From the NCBI GenBank assembly GCA_013416455.1, contig JACCES010000001.1, forward strand, positions 124,001 through 188,000: 64,000 bases of DNA, written 5' to 3'. This document shows, piece by piece, positions 9,958 through 19,335 of the stretch. Source of the DNA: Alcaligenaceae bacterium (GTDB lineage: Bacteria > Pseudomonadota > Gammaproteobacteria > Burkholderiales > Burkholderiaceae_B). A model generated the notes under the pieces. The model was not told the origin of the DNA. It was given only the letters and a program-made list of their open reading frames with translations, and ran no database searches. The stretch's first letter is position 1, and each line of letters starts with the position of its first letter. Position numbers and translations under genes: made by a program.

Positions 9958-10893
9958 ATGTCCGAAAAAGTCCTGATCTGCGGTTCCATTGCCTTCGATA
10001 CCATTGCCGTGTTCGAAGGCCATTTCAAGGACCATATCCTCGCGGACAGCATCCAGTCGCTGAGCGTGTCTTTTTTCGTTCCCAGCCTGCGCAAGGAATA
10101 CGGCGGCTGTGCGGGAAACATCGCCTACAACCTCAACCTGCTGGGCGGCCGCGCGGTGCCGGTCGGAACCGTCGGCGGCGACGCCTCGGACTACCTGGTC
10201 TACATGCAGCAGCTGGGCATAGACACCAGCCTGGTGCGCGTGCTGCCCGACATGTACACGCCGCAGTGCTTCATCACCACCGATCTCGACAACAACCAGA
10301 TCGCTTCTTTCCATCCGGGAGCCATGCTGCGGTCCGCGGACAACGACATCAGCGGCCATGACGCCGCCTGGGCGATCGTTGCGCCCGATTCCAAGGACGG
10401 CATGTTCGCGCATGCCGGCCGTCTGCGGGCAGCCGGCATACCGTTCGTGTTCGATCTGGGGCAGGCCATGCCGCTGTTCGACGGCGAAGACCTGCGGCGG
10501 ATGCTGGGCATGGCGACCATTCTTTGCGTCAACGAATACGAGGCCAGCGTGGTCAGGCAGCGCAGCGGCATGAGCATGGAAGAGATCGCCGCCGGGCTGC
10601 GGGGCGTGGTGGTCACCCACGGGGGGGAAGCGGCCCTGGTCTACCAGCAGGCCGGAATCACCGAAGTGCCGGTCGTGCCCGCGCCGTCAGTCGTCGACCC
10701 GACAGGCTGCGGCGATGCCCACCGGGCCGGCCTGCTGTATGGCCTGTCCCGTGGATGGAGTCTGCCCGACGCATGTAAACTGGGCAATGTAATGGGTACG
10801 TTGAAGGTGGCCTCGAAGGGGCCGCAGAACCACCGGCCCACCCGTGAACATATCGATGCCCTGCTGCGGGCCCACTATGGAACCGGCCTGTAG
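9958..10893 (+). CDS. PfkB-family carbohydrate/nucleoside kinase
   Basis: A 311-residue ribokinase-fold protein. The N-terminal substrate signature GGCAGNIAYNLNLLGG and the C-terminal ATP/catalytic motif DPTGCGDAHRAG are visible, the latter with the catalytic Asp of GxGD but Cys and His where most members have Ala and Phe. The substrate could be adenosine or a sugar; the sequence does not settle this. It starts eight bases after the DUF3426 stop and is probably in the same transcript. Confidence 0.85.
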   Translation: MSEKVLICGSIAFDTIAVFEGHFKDHILADSIQSLSVSFFVPSLRKEYGGCAGNIAYNLNLLGGRAVPVGTVGGDASDYLVYMQQLGIDTSLVRVLPDMYTPQCFITTDLDNNQIASFHPGAMLRSADNDISGHDAAWAIVAPDSKDGMFAHAGRLRAAGIPFVFDLGQAMPLFDGEDLRRMLGMATILCVNEYEASVVRQRSGMSMEEIAAGLRGVVVTHGGEAALVYQQAGITEVPVVPAPSVVDPTGCGDAHRAGLLYGLSRGWSLPDACKLGNVMGTLKVASKGPQNHRPTREHIDALLRAHYGTGL

Positions 10894-10976
10894 CGGAAGG
10901 CGGCGGCTCTCCGTTGCACCTTGCGGTTTTGTACGCCGTTCAGGGCGAAGTCCTTCACGATATACAGGAGCAGTGA

Positions 10977-11477
10977 ATGAGTAACCTCACTCAATACGAT
11001 GTCCGTCAGGCGCCCCGGCGCTGGCTGGCAATATCCGCTCTGGTGGGGTCGCTGGCCGTACTGGCCGGCTGCGCGCATCAGAGCGCTTCCAGTTCGGTCT
11101 ACACCTATGGCCAGGCTCAGCGCGAACAGATCGTGCGCCTGGGCACGGTGGAGTCCGTGCGCAATGTGGTGATTCAGAACGAGCGCAGCAGCGGCGCCGG
11201 CGCGTTGGCGGGCGGGGCGCTCGGCGGCGTGGCGGGCAGTTCCATCGGGGGCGGCCGCGGCCAGATCCTGGCGGCCATCGGCGGCGGTCTGCTGGGCGCG
11301 ATGGCTGGCGATGCGGTGGAACATCAGATGGGCAAGGCCGGGGGCCTGGAAATCACCGTGCGTCTCGACAATGGAGAAACACGCGTAATTGCCCAGGAAG
11401 CCGACGTCGCCATTGGCGTAGGCCAGCGCGTGCGTGTGATCAGCGGTGGCGGGCCCACGCGCGTCGTGCCGATGTAA
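10977..11477 (+). CDS. Glycine-zipper outer-membrane lipoprotein (SlyB/Pcp-like)
   Basis: A 166-residue lipoprotein. A signal peptide ends in the lipobox LAGC (Cys32). A glycine-zipper 2TM region (about 73-115, rich in GGALGG/GGGLLG) is followed by a small beta-rich C-terminal domain. SlyB/Pcp-type proteins insert in or under the outer membrane and support envelope integrity. AGGAG precedes the ATG. It converges on yggT with a strong palindrome between them. Confidence 0.88.
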   Translation: MSNLTQYDVRQAPRRWLAISALVGSLAVLAGCAHQSASSSVYTYGQAQREQIVRLGTVESVRNVVIQNERSSGAGALAGGALGGVAGSSIGGGRGQILAAIGGGLLGAMAGDAVEHQMGKAGGLEITVRLDNGETRVIAQEADVAIGVGQRVRVISGGGPTRVVPM

Positions 11478-11505
11478 GCCGGGCGGGGCCTGCCCCGGGT
11501 TCCTC

Positions 11506-11521
11506 GCCGGGCGCGCCCGGC
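11506..11521. terminator. GC-rich palindrome between convergent genes
   Basis: A perfect 16-base palindrome (GCCGGGCGCGCCCGGC) lies between the lipoprotein stop and the yggT stop. It is a plausible bidirectional terminator stem, although no T-run follows on either side. Confidence 0.5.
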
Positions 11522-11530
11522 GTTCCTTGC

Positions 11531-12094
11531 TCAGACGCCGAATACCGAGAAAGCGAAACGCTGCAGCACCATGATGGCCACCTGGGCCAGCAGCAGCAGC
11601 ACCAGCGGCGAGAGATCCAGCCCGCCAAGATTGGGCATGACGCGCCGGATCGGATCCAGCAGCGGCGCCGTGAGCGTCTGAAGCACGGGCATGACCGGCG
11701 CCATGGGGTTGACCCACGAAAGAATCGCCTGGATCAGTGTCACCCACAAGACGATGTTGAATGCCCATTTTGCCATCGTGATCACGGCGGCGAACAGAGA
11801 GCGCAGCAGGCCTTCGGCCGCGGGCAGCTGGCCGGTGAGCAGCACCCAGGTCAGCAGCAGATAGACCAGGGCCGTCAGCCAGCAGGCGGCCAGGCTCGGC
11901 CAGTCGAGCCGGTTGGACGGCTTGATCACATTGCGCAGGGGGCCGACCAGCCAGTTCGTGCCGCGCAGCACAGCCTGGGAATAAGGATTGAAGGGGTGCA
12001 GCCGGATCGCGTACATCCAGGCCCTGATGATGAGTGCGATGCCGAATAGTGAAAACAGGATGTTGAGCACGAAATACAGCACATCGCTGAACAT
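11531..12094 (-). CDS. yggT: YggT-family integral membrane protein
   Basis: A 187-residue protein with two YGGT repeats, each a hydrophobic helix plus an amphipathic turn containing an NP or DP-x-R signature (HPFNPYSQ... and LLDPIRRVMPN...). The family is linked to osmotic tolerance and, in plants, to thylakoid/cytochrome assembly; the bacterial role is poorly defined. It is a single gene on the minus strand, separated from the histone-like gene by a terminator hairpin. Confidence 0.9.
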   Translation of the reverse strand: MFSDVLYFVLNILFSLFGIALIIRAWMYAIRLHPFNPYSQAVLRGTNWLVGPLRNVIKPSNRLDWPSLAACWLTALVYLLLTWVLLTGQLPAAEGLLRSLFAAVITMAKWAFNIVLWVTLIQAILSWVNPMAPVMPVLQTLTAPLLDPIRRVMPNLGGLDLSPLVLLLLAQVAIMVLQRFAFSVFGV

Positions 12095-12160
12095 GGTTGC
12101 CTACTTTGTAAACGGACGATGCGCAATTGTCGCATGAGAGCGACGGCCCGTGAATGACAA

Positions 12161-12181
12161 GCCCCCGCTCGGGGCGGGGGC
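12161..12181 (-). terminator. Hairpin downstream of the histone-like gene
   Basis: An inverted repeat of 8 bases (GCCCCCGC / GCGGGGGC) with a 5-base loop, read on the minus strand about 30 bases after the stop of the histone-like gene and before yggT. A weak T-containing tail follows. Confidence 0.6.
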
Positions 12182-12212
12182 CTGGATCAAGCTGGCGCCT
12201 GGCGCGCCGGCA

Positions 12213-13031
12213 TCAGGGGCGATTGCCGGTCGGGAAGGGCCAGGATGCGGTCGGGTTGCGCGTTTTCTTGGCGGTGCTTGCTTCGGCTGTTTTCTTGACC
12301 GCCTTGGCATCCGCCTTCTTCACGCTCTTTGCCGCCGGTTTTCCGGTAGCGCCGCTCTTTCTGGTCGATTTGGTTTCGCTGGGTGTATCAGCCACCTTGG
12401 GTTCCTTCTTGGATGACTTGGTCGGGGTTCTGGCGGTCTTTGCCGCCGCGGACTTGGCCGCCGGCTTTGCCGCAGCCGTTTTCTTTGCGGCGGTTTTGCC
12501 TGCGGCCGGCTTGCTTGCCGTGGACTTGGCCGCGGTTTTGCCGCTTGCGGATTTTACAGTAGTGGCCTTCTTGGCAGCCGCGGCCTTCTTGGCCGGCGTC
12601 TTGCCTGCCGCCGCGGATTTGGTTGCGGACTTGCTTGCCGGCGTCGCGGTCTTGGCGGCCGCCTTGGTGGCCTTCTTGGCTGCCGTTTTGCCGGCGGTCT
12701 TGGCCGATTTGGCAGCGGATTTTACCGCGCTCTTGGCCGCGGTCTTGGTTGCGGCCGCCTTTGCCGGCGTCTTGGCGGCGGGGGTCTTGCCTGCCGTTTT
12801 CCGAGCCGCGGAACCTTCGCTTGCCTTGGCGGGCGCCGCCGTCTTCCCGGCGGCGCTCTTGGCCGGGGCCTTGGAGGCGGACTTGGCTGCTTTGGCGGCG
12901 GACGACTTCGCGGCCTTCACGGGGGCCGACGCGACCGCCGGGCTCTTCTCTGCTGGCGCATCCTGGGCAGTTGCTGCCTTGGTGCTTTTGGTCTTCTTTG
13001 CTACGGTGGCGGCCACTTTGGCTTTTGCCAT
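12213..13031 (-). CDS. Histone H1-like, Lys/Ala-rich DNA-binding protein
   Basis: A 272-residue protein made almost entirely of Lys and Ala with Ser, Thr, Pro and Gly, in many AAKxA-type repeats similar to the C-terminal tail of eukaryotic histone H1 and to Bordetella BpH1. It has no hydrophobic segment and no recognisable enzyme domain, so a nucleoid-binding role in the cytoplasm is likely. A good AAGGAG site precedes the ATG. PhaF/AlgP-type Lys/Ala tails are similar in composition, but their N-terminal phasin domain is absent. Repeat number, and so length, is expected to vary between strains. Confidence 0.82.
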   Translation of the reverse strand: MAKAKVAATVAKKTKSTKAATAQDAPAEKSPAVASAPVKAAKSSAAKAAKSASKAPAKSAAGKTAAPAKASEGSAARKTAGKTPAAKTPAKAAATKTAAKSAVKSAAKSAKTAGKTAAKKATKAAAKTATPASKSATKSAAAGKTPAKKAAAAKKATTVKSASGKTAAKSTASKPAAGKTAAKKTAAAKPAAKSAAAKTARTPTKSSKKEPKVADTPSETKSTRKSGATGKPAAKSVKKADAKAVKKTAEASTAKKTRNPTASWPFPTGNRP

Positions 13032-13407
13032 GGTAGTGCTCCTTGGAGAGTGAGTCCATCAGAGTCTAACTGAAGGCGAAACGGCCACCAAGCTTTATTC
13101 CCGCCCAAATGCCCATCCTGTCTGATATTCGATGACACTTGTCTCAAAAAAGTTGCGTTCTTTCTTCAGACCGGCCATTTCGGCCATCCCGGGGAAGATA
13201 TTCTTGGCATGTGGAAACAGTGTATCGATACCAATTTACCGCCGGCGCCGTATCGGCGGGCGTGCATCGGAACGCGCCATCCAGGGTTATCATGCCTGGA
13301 TCGAACGCCGCCATGCGGCGGCGTCCCTGTCCCGCCGCGGGCACGGCGACAGGCGCGGCGGGAAGCGGGGGACGAGATAATTCTTCCTTCAAGGATCAGG
13401 AGCCTTC
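13032..13407. other. Divergent intergenic region, no gene recognised
   Basis: About 375 bases between the histone-like gene and the small lipoprotein. It should hold both promoters. Short open frames exist in several phases, but none has family likeness or a ribosome-binding site that I trust. Confidence 0.5.
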
Positions 13408-13953
13408 ATGACCACGAGCCCGAGCACAAGAACCTTTTCCAAGGACGGCGCGGCCGCCGGATCCCCTGGTTTACGGCCGGGGTTCCGCTCTTTCGCCACG
13501 GTCTGCGTGGCGGCGGTGCTGGCGGCTTGCGCCGGGCCGCAGCCGGAGCGCGCGCCACCGCCGCCGCCCGAAACGGCCTGCACGGCCGCCGGGGCGGGGG
13601 ATCCGCTGGTGGGCAACTGGCTGAGCGTACGCCGCCAGGCGGGCGTGGTGGGCGAACTCAGAACCCTGATTTCATTGCATGCCGATGGCACCATGAGCTA
13701 TGGGGAACAGCTCAGCAGGCCCGGCAAGGCGCCGCAGGGGCTGGGCGAAACCGGTTGCTGGCAGCGTGACGGCGGGGAGCTGGTGCTGCGCACGGTGGAA
13801 TCCAATGGCTCGCCCGTGGATCTGCAGGATCCCATCTATGTCAATCGCTATCGTATTACCCGCGAGCCCGGTGAGCGCGTCGGCCTGCGGGCGCCCGATG
13901 GCGCCGACCTGAACGCCCGGCGCATGCCGCCGGACTACCGTTTGCCCCTGTAG
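13408..13953 (+). CDS. Small lipoprotein of unknown function
   Basis: A 181-residue protein with a long N-terminus, a hydrophobic signal (about 29-40) and a lipobox ending at Cys41 (VLAAC). A Pro-rich stretch follows, then a globular part with a lipocalin-like pattern (DPLVGNW near the start, then alternating beta-like segments). I do not recognise a named family. AGGAG lies upstream of the ATG. It converges with gltX; a GC hairpin lies directly after the stop. Confidence 0.7.
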   Translation: MTTSPSTRTFSKDGAAAGSPGLRPGFRSFATVCVAAVLAACAGPQPERAPPPPPETACTAAGAGDPLVGNWLSVRRQAGVVGELRTLISLHADGTMSYGEQLSRPGKAPQGLGETGCWQRDGGELVLRTVESNGSPVDLQDPIYVNRYRITREPGERVGLRAPDGADLNARRMPPDYRLPL

Positions 13954-13973
13954 GGCGCGGTCAGTGCCGCGCC
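13954..13973. terminator. Hairpin between lipoprotein and gltX stops
   Basis: GGCGCGG and CCGCGCC form a 7-base stem with a 6-base loop immediately after the lipoprotein stop and before the gltX stop. It probably serves both convergent genes. Confidence 0.5.
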
Positions 13974-13982
13974 CGCCGCCGG

Positions 13983-15386
13983 TCAGGCGGCGTCCAGGCG
14001 CTCCAGCACTTTGTCGCGCCCCAGAATGGCCAGAACATGGCCGATGGCGGGCGTCTGCTTGCGGCCGGTCACGACCAGGCGCAGCGGGATGCCCAGCTTG
14101 GGCATCTTCACGTTGTGGGCGGCCAGCAATGACTTGATCAAGGCATCGATCGATTCCGTGGTCCATTCCGGGAGCTTGCGCGCCTCGGCGGCGAACTCCG
14201 CCAGCAGGCGGCGGGCATCCGCATCCACGTGCTGTTCCATCAGCGCGGGGTCGGCGGGCTGCTGCGGGGCGCAGAACAGCAGTGCGCCTTCGGCCAGTTC
14301 GTTCAGGGTTTCGGCGCGATCCTTCAGCAGGGCCATGACGTCGGGCAGATCGGCGGCGGCCGGGTCGCCGCCCAGCCCGGCAATGCGGGGCGCCACGCGG
14401 CGCGCCAGTTCCGCGTCGCTGGCCTGTTTGATGTAGTGGGCGTTCACCCAGTTGAGCTTCTTGGGATCCCACTGGGCGGCGGACTTGGTGAGATTGCGCG
14501 TGTCGAACCACTCGACCAGTTGTTCGCGCGTGAACAGTTCGTCGTTGCCGTGGCTCCAGCCCAGCCGGGCCAGGTAATTCACCATGGCTTCGGGCAGGTA
14601 GCCCGCCTTGTCGTATTCCATGACGCTGACTGCGCCGTGCCGCTTGGACAGTTTCTCGCCGTCGGGGCCCAGAATCATCGGAACGTGGCCGTAGACCGGC
14701 GGTTCGGCGCCCAGCGCCCGCAGGATGTTGATCTGGCGGGGGGTGTTGTTGACATGGTCGTCGCCGCGGATGACATGGGTAATGCGCATGTCCCAGTCGT
14801 CGACCACCACACAGAAGTTGTAGGTGGGTGTGCCGTCGGGCCGCGCAATGATGAGATCGTCGAGCTCGCCGTTGTCGAAGCTGATGGGGCCCTTCACCAT
14901 GTCGTTCCAGCCTGTCACGCCATCCTGCGGATTGCGGAAGCGCACCACGGGCCGGCGGCCGGCCGGCGCGGGCGGCAGCACCTTGCCCGGTTCGGGCCTC
15001 CAGCTGCCATCGTAGCGGGGCTTCAGCCCGGCGGTACGCGCCTTCTCGCGCATGGCTTCGACTTCTTCGGGGGTGCAGTAGCAGTGATAGGCGGTGCCTT
15101 CATCGAGCATGCGCTGAATGACTTCGCGGTAGCGGTCCATGCGCCGCATCTGATAGAAAGGACCTTCGTCGGGTGTCAGGCCCAGCCATTCCATGCCGTC
15201 GAGAATCGCCTGCACGGCTTCCGGCGTGGAACGTTCGACGTCGGTATCCTCGATGCGAAGGACGAAGGTCCCCGCGTTGTGCCGGGCGAAGGCCCAGGAA
15301 AACAGCGCGGTGCGGGCGCCCCCCAGATGCAGGAAGCCGGTGGGCGAAGGGGCGAAACGGGTACGGACGGCGTTGAATGTGGTCAT
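13983..15386 (-). CDS. gltX: Glutamyl-tRNA synthetase
   Basis: A 467-residue class I synthetase. [18 protein letters not shown] holds the HIGH-type motif (HLGG, about 20-23), and KLSKRHGA is the KMSKS-type motif. It charges tRNA-Glu in the cytoplasm. The CYC pair of the E. coli zinc site is present but the second pair is replaced by SWRPEP, so zinc binding is probably lost, as I recall for relatives. The start is fixed by [13 protein letters not shown]. The 5' leader has a hairpin close to the start codon and no good ribosome-binding site. Confidence 0.96.
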   Translation of the reverse strand: MTTFNAVRTRFAPSPTGFLHLGGARTALFSWAFARHNAGTFVLRIEDTDVERSTPEAVQAILDGMEWLGLTPDEGPFYQMRRMDRYREVIQRMLDEGTAYHCYCTPEEVEAMREKARTAGLKPRYDGSWRPEPGKVLPPAPAGRRPVVRFRNPQDGVTGWNDMVKGPISFDNGELDDLIIARPDGTPTYNFCVVVDDWDMRITHVIRGDDHVNNTPRQINILRALGAEPPVYGHVPMILGPDGEKLSKRHGAVSVMEYDKAGYLPEAMVNYLARLGWSHGNDELFTREQLVEWFDTRNLTKSAAQWDPKKLNWVNAHYIKQASDAELARRVAPRIAGLGGDPAAADLPDVMALLKDRAETLNELAEGALLFCAPQQPADPALMEQHVDADARRLLAEFAAEARKLPEWTTESIDALIKSLLAAHNVKMPKLGIPLRLVVTGRKQTPAIGHVLAILGRDKVLERLDAA

Positions 15387-15400
15387 GGCAATGAAAAGGG

Positions 15401-15424
15401 CCGTGCCCGTATGGGCGGGCACGG
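15401..15424 (-). promoter_or_regulatory. Hairpin with T-run in the gltX leader
   Basis: A 9-base perfect stem (CCGTGCCCG / CGGGCACGG) with a 6-base loop. Read on the minus strand it is followed by CCCTTTT and then, 15 bases after the stem, the gltX ATG. It resembles an intrinsic terminator or attenuator placed in the 5' leader. Confidence 0.4.
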
Positions 15425-15457
15425 CAAGGTTGGCAATGTGCTCACGGTATTTTAGAG

Positions 15458-15485
15458 TAAGGAAGCTCTGAACAATTCGAGCCGT
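15458..15485 (+). repeat. Solo end of the dispersed repeat family
   Basis: TAAGGAAGCTCTGAACAA followed by TTCGAG matches the left end of the repeat at 25088 (one or two changes) and, inverted, its right end. No partner end is nearby, so this is a solo or truncated terminus in the gltX-PatZ divergent region. Confidence 0.7.
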
Positions 15486-15507
15486 AAGCCAAAGAAAAAA
15501 GGACACC

Positions 15508-17952
15508 ATGCTGCGCCATCGACTCGCCGCACTGTTCGAACCCCGCACGCTGGCGGTCGTATCCGACCGCCAGCTGCCGATCGAGCGGAACACGCCCGCC
15601 ATGCTGAACGACGCGGTCACTTATATTTCCGTGCCGGATGCCATGGCCGATGAGATGCCGCTCCGGCTTCAGGGCCTTGCCGAGGGGGGGCGGCTGGATC
15701 TGGCCCTGGTGTGCGTGCCGCCCGCCGGCCTGCCGCCGGTGCTCGATGCCCTGCGCCGGTACCGTCCCCGGATCGTGCTCGTCCTGGCCCATCCCGAGCC
15801 TTCCGACGATCCCCTGCGGGACATGATCCATTGCCGCGGCTGGAGCCAGCTGAATGATTGCCTGGTGCTGGGGCCGCGTTCCTTCGGCGTGCAGCGCCCC
15901 CACCTGGGCATGAACCTCAGCCATCATCCGCAGGGCGCCCTGCCCGGGCGCGTGGCACTGGTCACGCAATCGCGCAGCATCGCCGCCGCCGTGCTCGATT
16001 GGGCGGCGGACGTCAGCCTGGGATTTTCCGCGGTCATTTCCGTGGGGGACGAAGGCGCCATCGATGTTGCCGAGGTCCTGGATTATCTGTCCATGGATCC
16101 CCGCACCGACAGCATTGCCTTGTATCTGGAAGAGGCCACGTCTTCGCGCCGGTTCACCAGCGCCGCCCGGGCGGCCGCCAGCGTCAAGCCGCTCATCGTG
16201 CTCAAGGTCGAAGATCAGCTGGACGACGATCCCGTTCATGTGGCCGCCTTCAACGCCTTGCTGCGACGCGTTGGCGCGGTGCGCATTCGTTTCTTCGTAC
16301 AGCTTTTTTCCGCCATCAAGGTGCTGGTGCATACCCGCCGCCCCCGGGGCAAGCGCATCGCGCTGCTGTCCAACGGCGACGGGGCGGCCAGGCTGGCGCT
16401 GGACGTCATGGGCACCGCGGCGGCCGTATATCGGGCCGAGCTTGCCGCAGCCAGTGTCGAGGGAATCGGCGGAATCCTGGAAAAGGGCGCGCTGGCGGAC
16501 AATCCCGTAGTGACCTACGCGCCGCTGACGGCTGAACGCATGCGCGGGCTGCTCGACATCCTGGTGGAAGACAAGGGCGTCGACGGCGTGCTGGTGCTGC
16601 TGGCGCCCGACCCTCTGGCCGATCTCGAAAGCGTGGTCGGCGTGCTGGCGGCCGTGGCGCCCGCGTCGCGCAAGCCCATCGTCACCTGCCTGATGGGCGA
16701 TTCCTCGATGCGCCGCCTGCGGCACGTGCTCGACGAAGCCGGCACGCCCGCGTTCCGCACGCCGGAAACCGCCGCCAACGCCTTCGGCATTCTGGCCGCG
16801 TATCACTACAACCAGACGCTGTCCCAGCAGATCCTGCCGCCGGAACCGCTCAGCAGGCCGCCTGATACGGAAGGCGCAAGACGGGTGGTGCAGGCCGCGC
16901 AGCGCCGTGGCAGGCGGGAACTATCGCTGGACGAAACGCTTGAGCTGCTTCGTTGTTTCCATGTTCCCATTCAACTGGCGCCGGAAATCCCCCGGGACTC
17001 CGCCGTCATGGCCATCCGGGTGCGCACCGATCCGAAGTTCGGGCCCTGCATGAGTTTCGGGCGGGGCCTGGAACCCTTCCAGCGCGCCGAGGCGGCGGTG
17101 GAGCTTCCGCCTCTCAATGGCTATCTGGCCCGGCAGCTCGTGCAGCGCAGCGGTTTCTGGCAGGGCACACTGTCGCGCATTCTGACGCCCGTTGCTTCCG
17201 AGTTCCTGCGCGAAGCGCTGGAGCGCATTTCGCTGCTCGTATCCGATGTGCCCGCCATAGAAACGCTGGATATCGACCCGCTCTGCCTGGACGGCGACAC
17301 GCTGGTGGCAACCCGCCTGGCAGTGACGCTGTCCAGCGCATCCATGCTGGTGCTGCCCGAGACGACCGGATACAGCCACATGGCGATCCATCCCTATCCG
17401 CGCCATCTGGCGCAGATGCGCCAGATGCGGGATGGGCGCCCGTGGCTGCTGCGCCCCATCCGCCCGGAAGATGCCGAGCCCCTGCAGGAATTCGTGCGCG
17501 GCCTGTCGGACGAATCACGGTACATGCGTTTCGTGTCCATGCTGCGGGAACTCACGCCGCACATGCTGGCGCGGTATACGCGCATCGACTATCACCGCGA
17601 GCTGGCACTGGTGGCGACCATCCACGAGCCCAATCCGCTGCATCGCGGCCATCCCAGAGAACGCATCATCGGCTTTGCGCACTATCTGCGCAATGCGGAC
17701 GGGCGGGGGGCCGAATACGCCCTGGTCATCGGCGACGAATGGCAGCGCTGCGGCATCGGGTCGCAGCTCATGCGCGCGCTGATCGAAGCGGCGCAGGAAC
17801 AGGGGCTGACCTACATCGATGGCCTGGTGCTGGCCACGAACCGGCCCATGCTGGGGCTGATGTCGTATCTCGGGTTTCGCATCGACCCCGACGCGGAAGA
17901 TCCCGGCATGCGCCGGGTATGGCTGGATCTTGGGGAAACCCGTGGTGGCTGA
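15508..17952 (+). CDS. PatZ-like protein: NDP-forming acyl-CoA synthetase fold with C-terminal GNAT
   Basis: An 814-residue protein. Residues 1-120 are a CoA-binding Rossmann-type domain, and about 135-450 are succinyl-CoA-synthetase-like domains. Next comes a remnant of the ATP-grasp domain (about 470-620), then a GNAT acetyltransferase (about 645-810) with [10 protein letters not shown] as its acetyl-CoA loop. E. coli PatZ (about 886 residues) acetylates metabolic enzymes such as acetyl-CoA synthetase. Here the ATP-grasp lacks the block that normally carries the K-x-SP-x-I-x-HKS motif: the sequence jumps from the entry helix ([13 protein letters not shown]) to the late DPKFGP strand. The acyl-CoA synthetase half is therefore probably inactive or regulatory, leaving GNAT as the active part. 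Confidence 0.85.
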   Translation: MLRHRLAALFEPRTLAVVSDRQLPIERNTPAMLNDAVTYISVPDAMADEMPLRLQGLAEGGRLDLALVCVPPAGLPPVLDALRRYRPRIVLVLAHPEPSDDPLRDMIHCRGWSQLNDCLVLGPRSFGVQRPHLGMNLSHHPQGALPGRVALVTQSRSIAAAVLDWAADVSLGFSAVISVGDEGAIDVAEVLDYLSMDPRTDSIALYLEEATSSRRFTSAARAAASVKPLIVLKVEDQLDDDPVHVAAFNALLRRVGAVRIRFFVQLFSAIKVLVHTRRPRGKRIALLSNGDGAARLALDVMGTAAAVYRAELAAASVEGIGGILEKGALADNPVVTYAPLTAERMRGLLDILVEDKGVDGVLVLLAPDPLADLESVVGVLAAVAPASRKPIVTCLMGDSSMRRLRHVLDEAGTPAFRTPETAANAFGILAAYHYNQTLSQQILPPEPLSRPPDTEGARRVVQAAQRRGRRELSLDETLELLRCFHVPIQLAPEIPRDSAVMAIRVRTDPKFGPCMSFGRGLEPFQRAEAAVELPPLNGYLARQLVQRSGFWQGTLSRILTPVASEFLREALERISLLVSDVPAIETLDIDPLCLDGDTLVATRLAVTLSSASMLVLPETTGYSHMAIHPYPRHLAQMRQMRDGRPWLLRPIRPEDAEPLQEFVRGLSDESRYMRFVSMLRELTPHMLARYTRIDYHRELALVATIHEPNPLHRGHPRERIIGFAHYLRNADGRGAEYALVIGDEWQRCGIGSQLMRALIEAAQEQGLTYIDGLVLATNRPMLGLMSYLGFRIDPDAEDPGMRRVWLDLGETRGG

Positions 17953-17993
17953 GCCGCGTCCCGAGCCGGGCGGACGCCGTTGAAGACGCGGCT
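17952..17993. terminator. Inverted repeat between convergent genes
   Basis: AGCCGCGTC and GACGCGGCT are perfect 9-base arms around a 24-base loop, placed between the PatZ-like stop and the convergent esterase. Confidence 0.4.
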
Positions 17994-18019
17994 TCCGCCC
18001 GCGGGATGCGTTCAGGCGC

Positions 18020-18700
18020 TCAGTTGAGGATTTCCCGCAGGAAGGCGGCGATGTCGTGTATTTCTTCCAGGCAGACGGAATGCGGCATGGGATAGGTCTT
18101 GAAGCGCACGTCATAGCCCATTTTTTCAAGGGCTTCCAGAGTCGCGCGGGCGCGCTCGAAGTCCACCACAGGGTCCATGGTGCCGTGGGCAAGAAAGATG
18201 GGCGTACGATTGTTGGCGCCATGGCGCTCGTCGGCCGCCTTTGCCGCCAGGGGCAGGTAGCCCGACAGGCCGATGATGCCGGCGAGTTTTTCGGGGTGGC
18301 GCAAGCCGGTCTGCAGCGCCATGGCGCAGCCCTGCGAGAAGCCGGCCAGCACAATGCGCCCGGTGGGAATGCCCCGTGAGTTTTCGTGCGCGATGAGCGC
18401 CTCGACGGTGCGCTGCGACTCGCGCAGGCCGGCATCGTCTTCGCGGCGCACCAGGTCGGGCAGATAGATGTCGTACCAGGCTCGCATGGCCATGCCATTG
18501 TTGATGGTCACGGGCCGCACCGGCGCATGGGGAAAGATGAAACGCACGGGCCCGAGATCGCCCAGTTCCAGTTCGGGCACGACGGGGACGAAGTCGTTGC
18601 CGTCGGCGCCCAGGCCGTGCAGCCAGATGACCGAATACCGGGGCTGAGGGCCGGTTTCGATTTCGATGGCGTCGAGCTTGTTGCTTGCGGTGTCGTTCAT
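18020..18700 (-). CDS. Phospholipase/carboxylesterase family hydrolase
   Basis: A 226-residue alpha/beta hydrolase of the carboxylesterase/thioesterase type (YpfH/EstB-like). The [16 protein letters not shown] oxyanion motif is at 28-37, the nucleophile elbow GFSQG carries Ser122, Asp lies in [10 protein letters not shown], and the catalytic His is in MPHSVCLEE. Such enzymes cleave short-chain esters or acyl-protein thioesters in the cytoplasm. Its ATG overlaps the darP stop (ATGA), so it is the second gene of that pair. Confidence 0.9.
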   Translation of the reverse strand: MNDTASNKLDAIEIETGPQPRYSVIWLHGLGADGNDFVPVVPELELGDLGPVRFIFPHAPVRPVTINNGMAMRAWYDIYLPDLVRREDDAGLRESQRTVEALIAHENSRGIPTGRIVLAGFSQGCAMALQTGLRHPEKLAGIIGLSGYLPLAAKAADERHGANNRTPIFLAHGTMDPVVDFERARATLEALEKMGYDVRFKTYPMPHSVCLEEIHDIAAFLREILN

Positions 18701-19257
18701 GATTCCAGGTTCAGTGTCTTGAGCGCCTGAAAGAGGGCGCGGTAATGTTTGCGTTGGGGGGCGCCGCCGGGCGGCAGGGATTCATTGTCCCGCTCTTCCT
18801 TGCGCGCGGCGCGGATGGTGGCGCGCAGCTGCTGAACGTCGGGGACCTCGCAATTTTCGAGCAGCTCGGTAAGAGCCTGGTCATCGCGCATCAGCAGGTC
18901 GCGCAACGCTTCGAGCCGATGCTGGTTGCGCGTTTCTTCACGCGAACCATGGGCCCAGGTGGCGAGCTGCCGCCGTATGGCGTCGGTATCAAGGCCCGGG
19001 TCGCGCATCAGTTTGCCCACATAATGGATCTGGCGGCGCCGGCCTTCGCGGCTGGTGGTGCGTTGCGCCAGGCGGATCGCCTCGTAGAGGGCTTCCGGCA
19101 GCGGGAGATGCCGCAGCCGTTCCGGCGGAAGATCCACCAGTTGCTTGCCCAGGTCGGTAAGCGCGAGCATGTCGCGCTTGACCTGCGATTTGCTGGGGCG
19201 GTCGTAAAGGGAAGCGGCTTCGCCGTCTTCCGGGGGAGAGGAGGGAGTCTGGGGCAT
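18697..19257 (-). CDS. darP: Ribosome biogenesis factor DarP (YjgA family)
   Basis: A 186-residue, highly charged helical protein with the YjgA blocks [29 protein letters not shown] and KHYRALFQ near the C-terminus. DarP associates with late 50S assembly intermediates. It is divergent from pmbA, an arrangement (yjgA next to pmbA/tldE) conserved in many proteobacteria, which supports the call. Confidence 0.92.
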   Translation of the reverse strand: MPQTPSSPPEDGEAASLYDRPSKSQVKRDMLALTDLGKQLVDLPPERLRHLPLPEALYEAIRLAQRTTSREGRRRQIHYVGKLMRDPGLDTDAIRRQLATWAHGSREETRNQHRLEALRDLLMRDDQALTELLENCEVPDVQQLRATIRAARKEERDNESLPPGGAPQRKHYRALFQALKTLNLES

Positions 19258-19335
19258 GGAGTGAATACAATACGCGTTTTCTGCAGCTATGATAACCGTG
19301 AAGACCTTGGTCCTTACAGAGATAGAAGAGCGTCA

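Noticed and set aside
12154-13053. Long plus-strand frame opposite the histone-like gene, rich in Ala/Leu/Phe
   Set aside because: Antisense of Lys/Ala codons gives a pseudo-membrane protein; the minus frame has a ribosome-binding site and a known composition.
13132-13380. Short frames between the histone-like gene and the lipoprotein
   Set aside because: No start signal, family likeness or consistent codon use; the region is more likely promoters.
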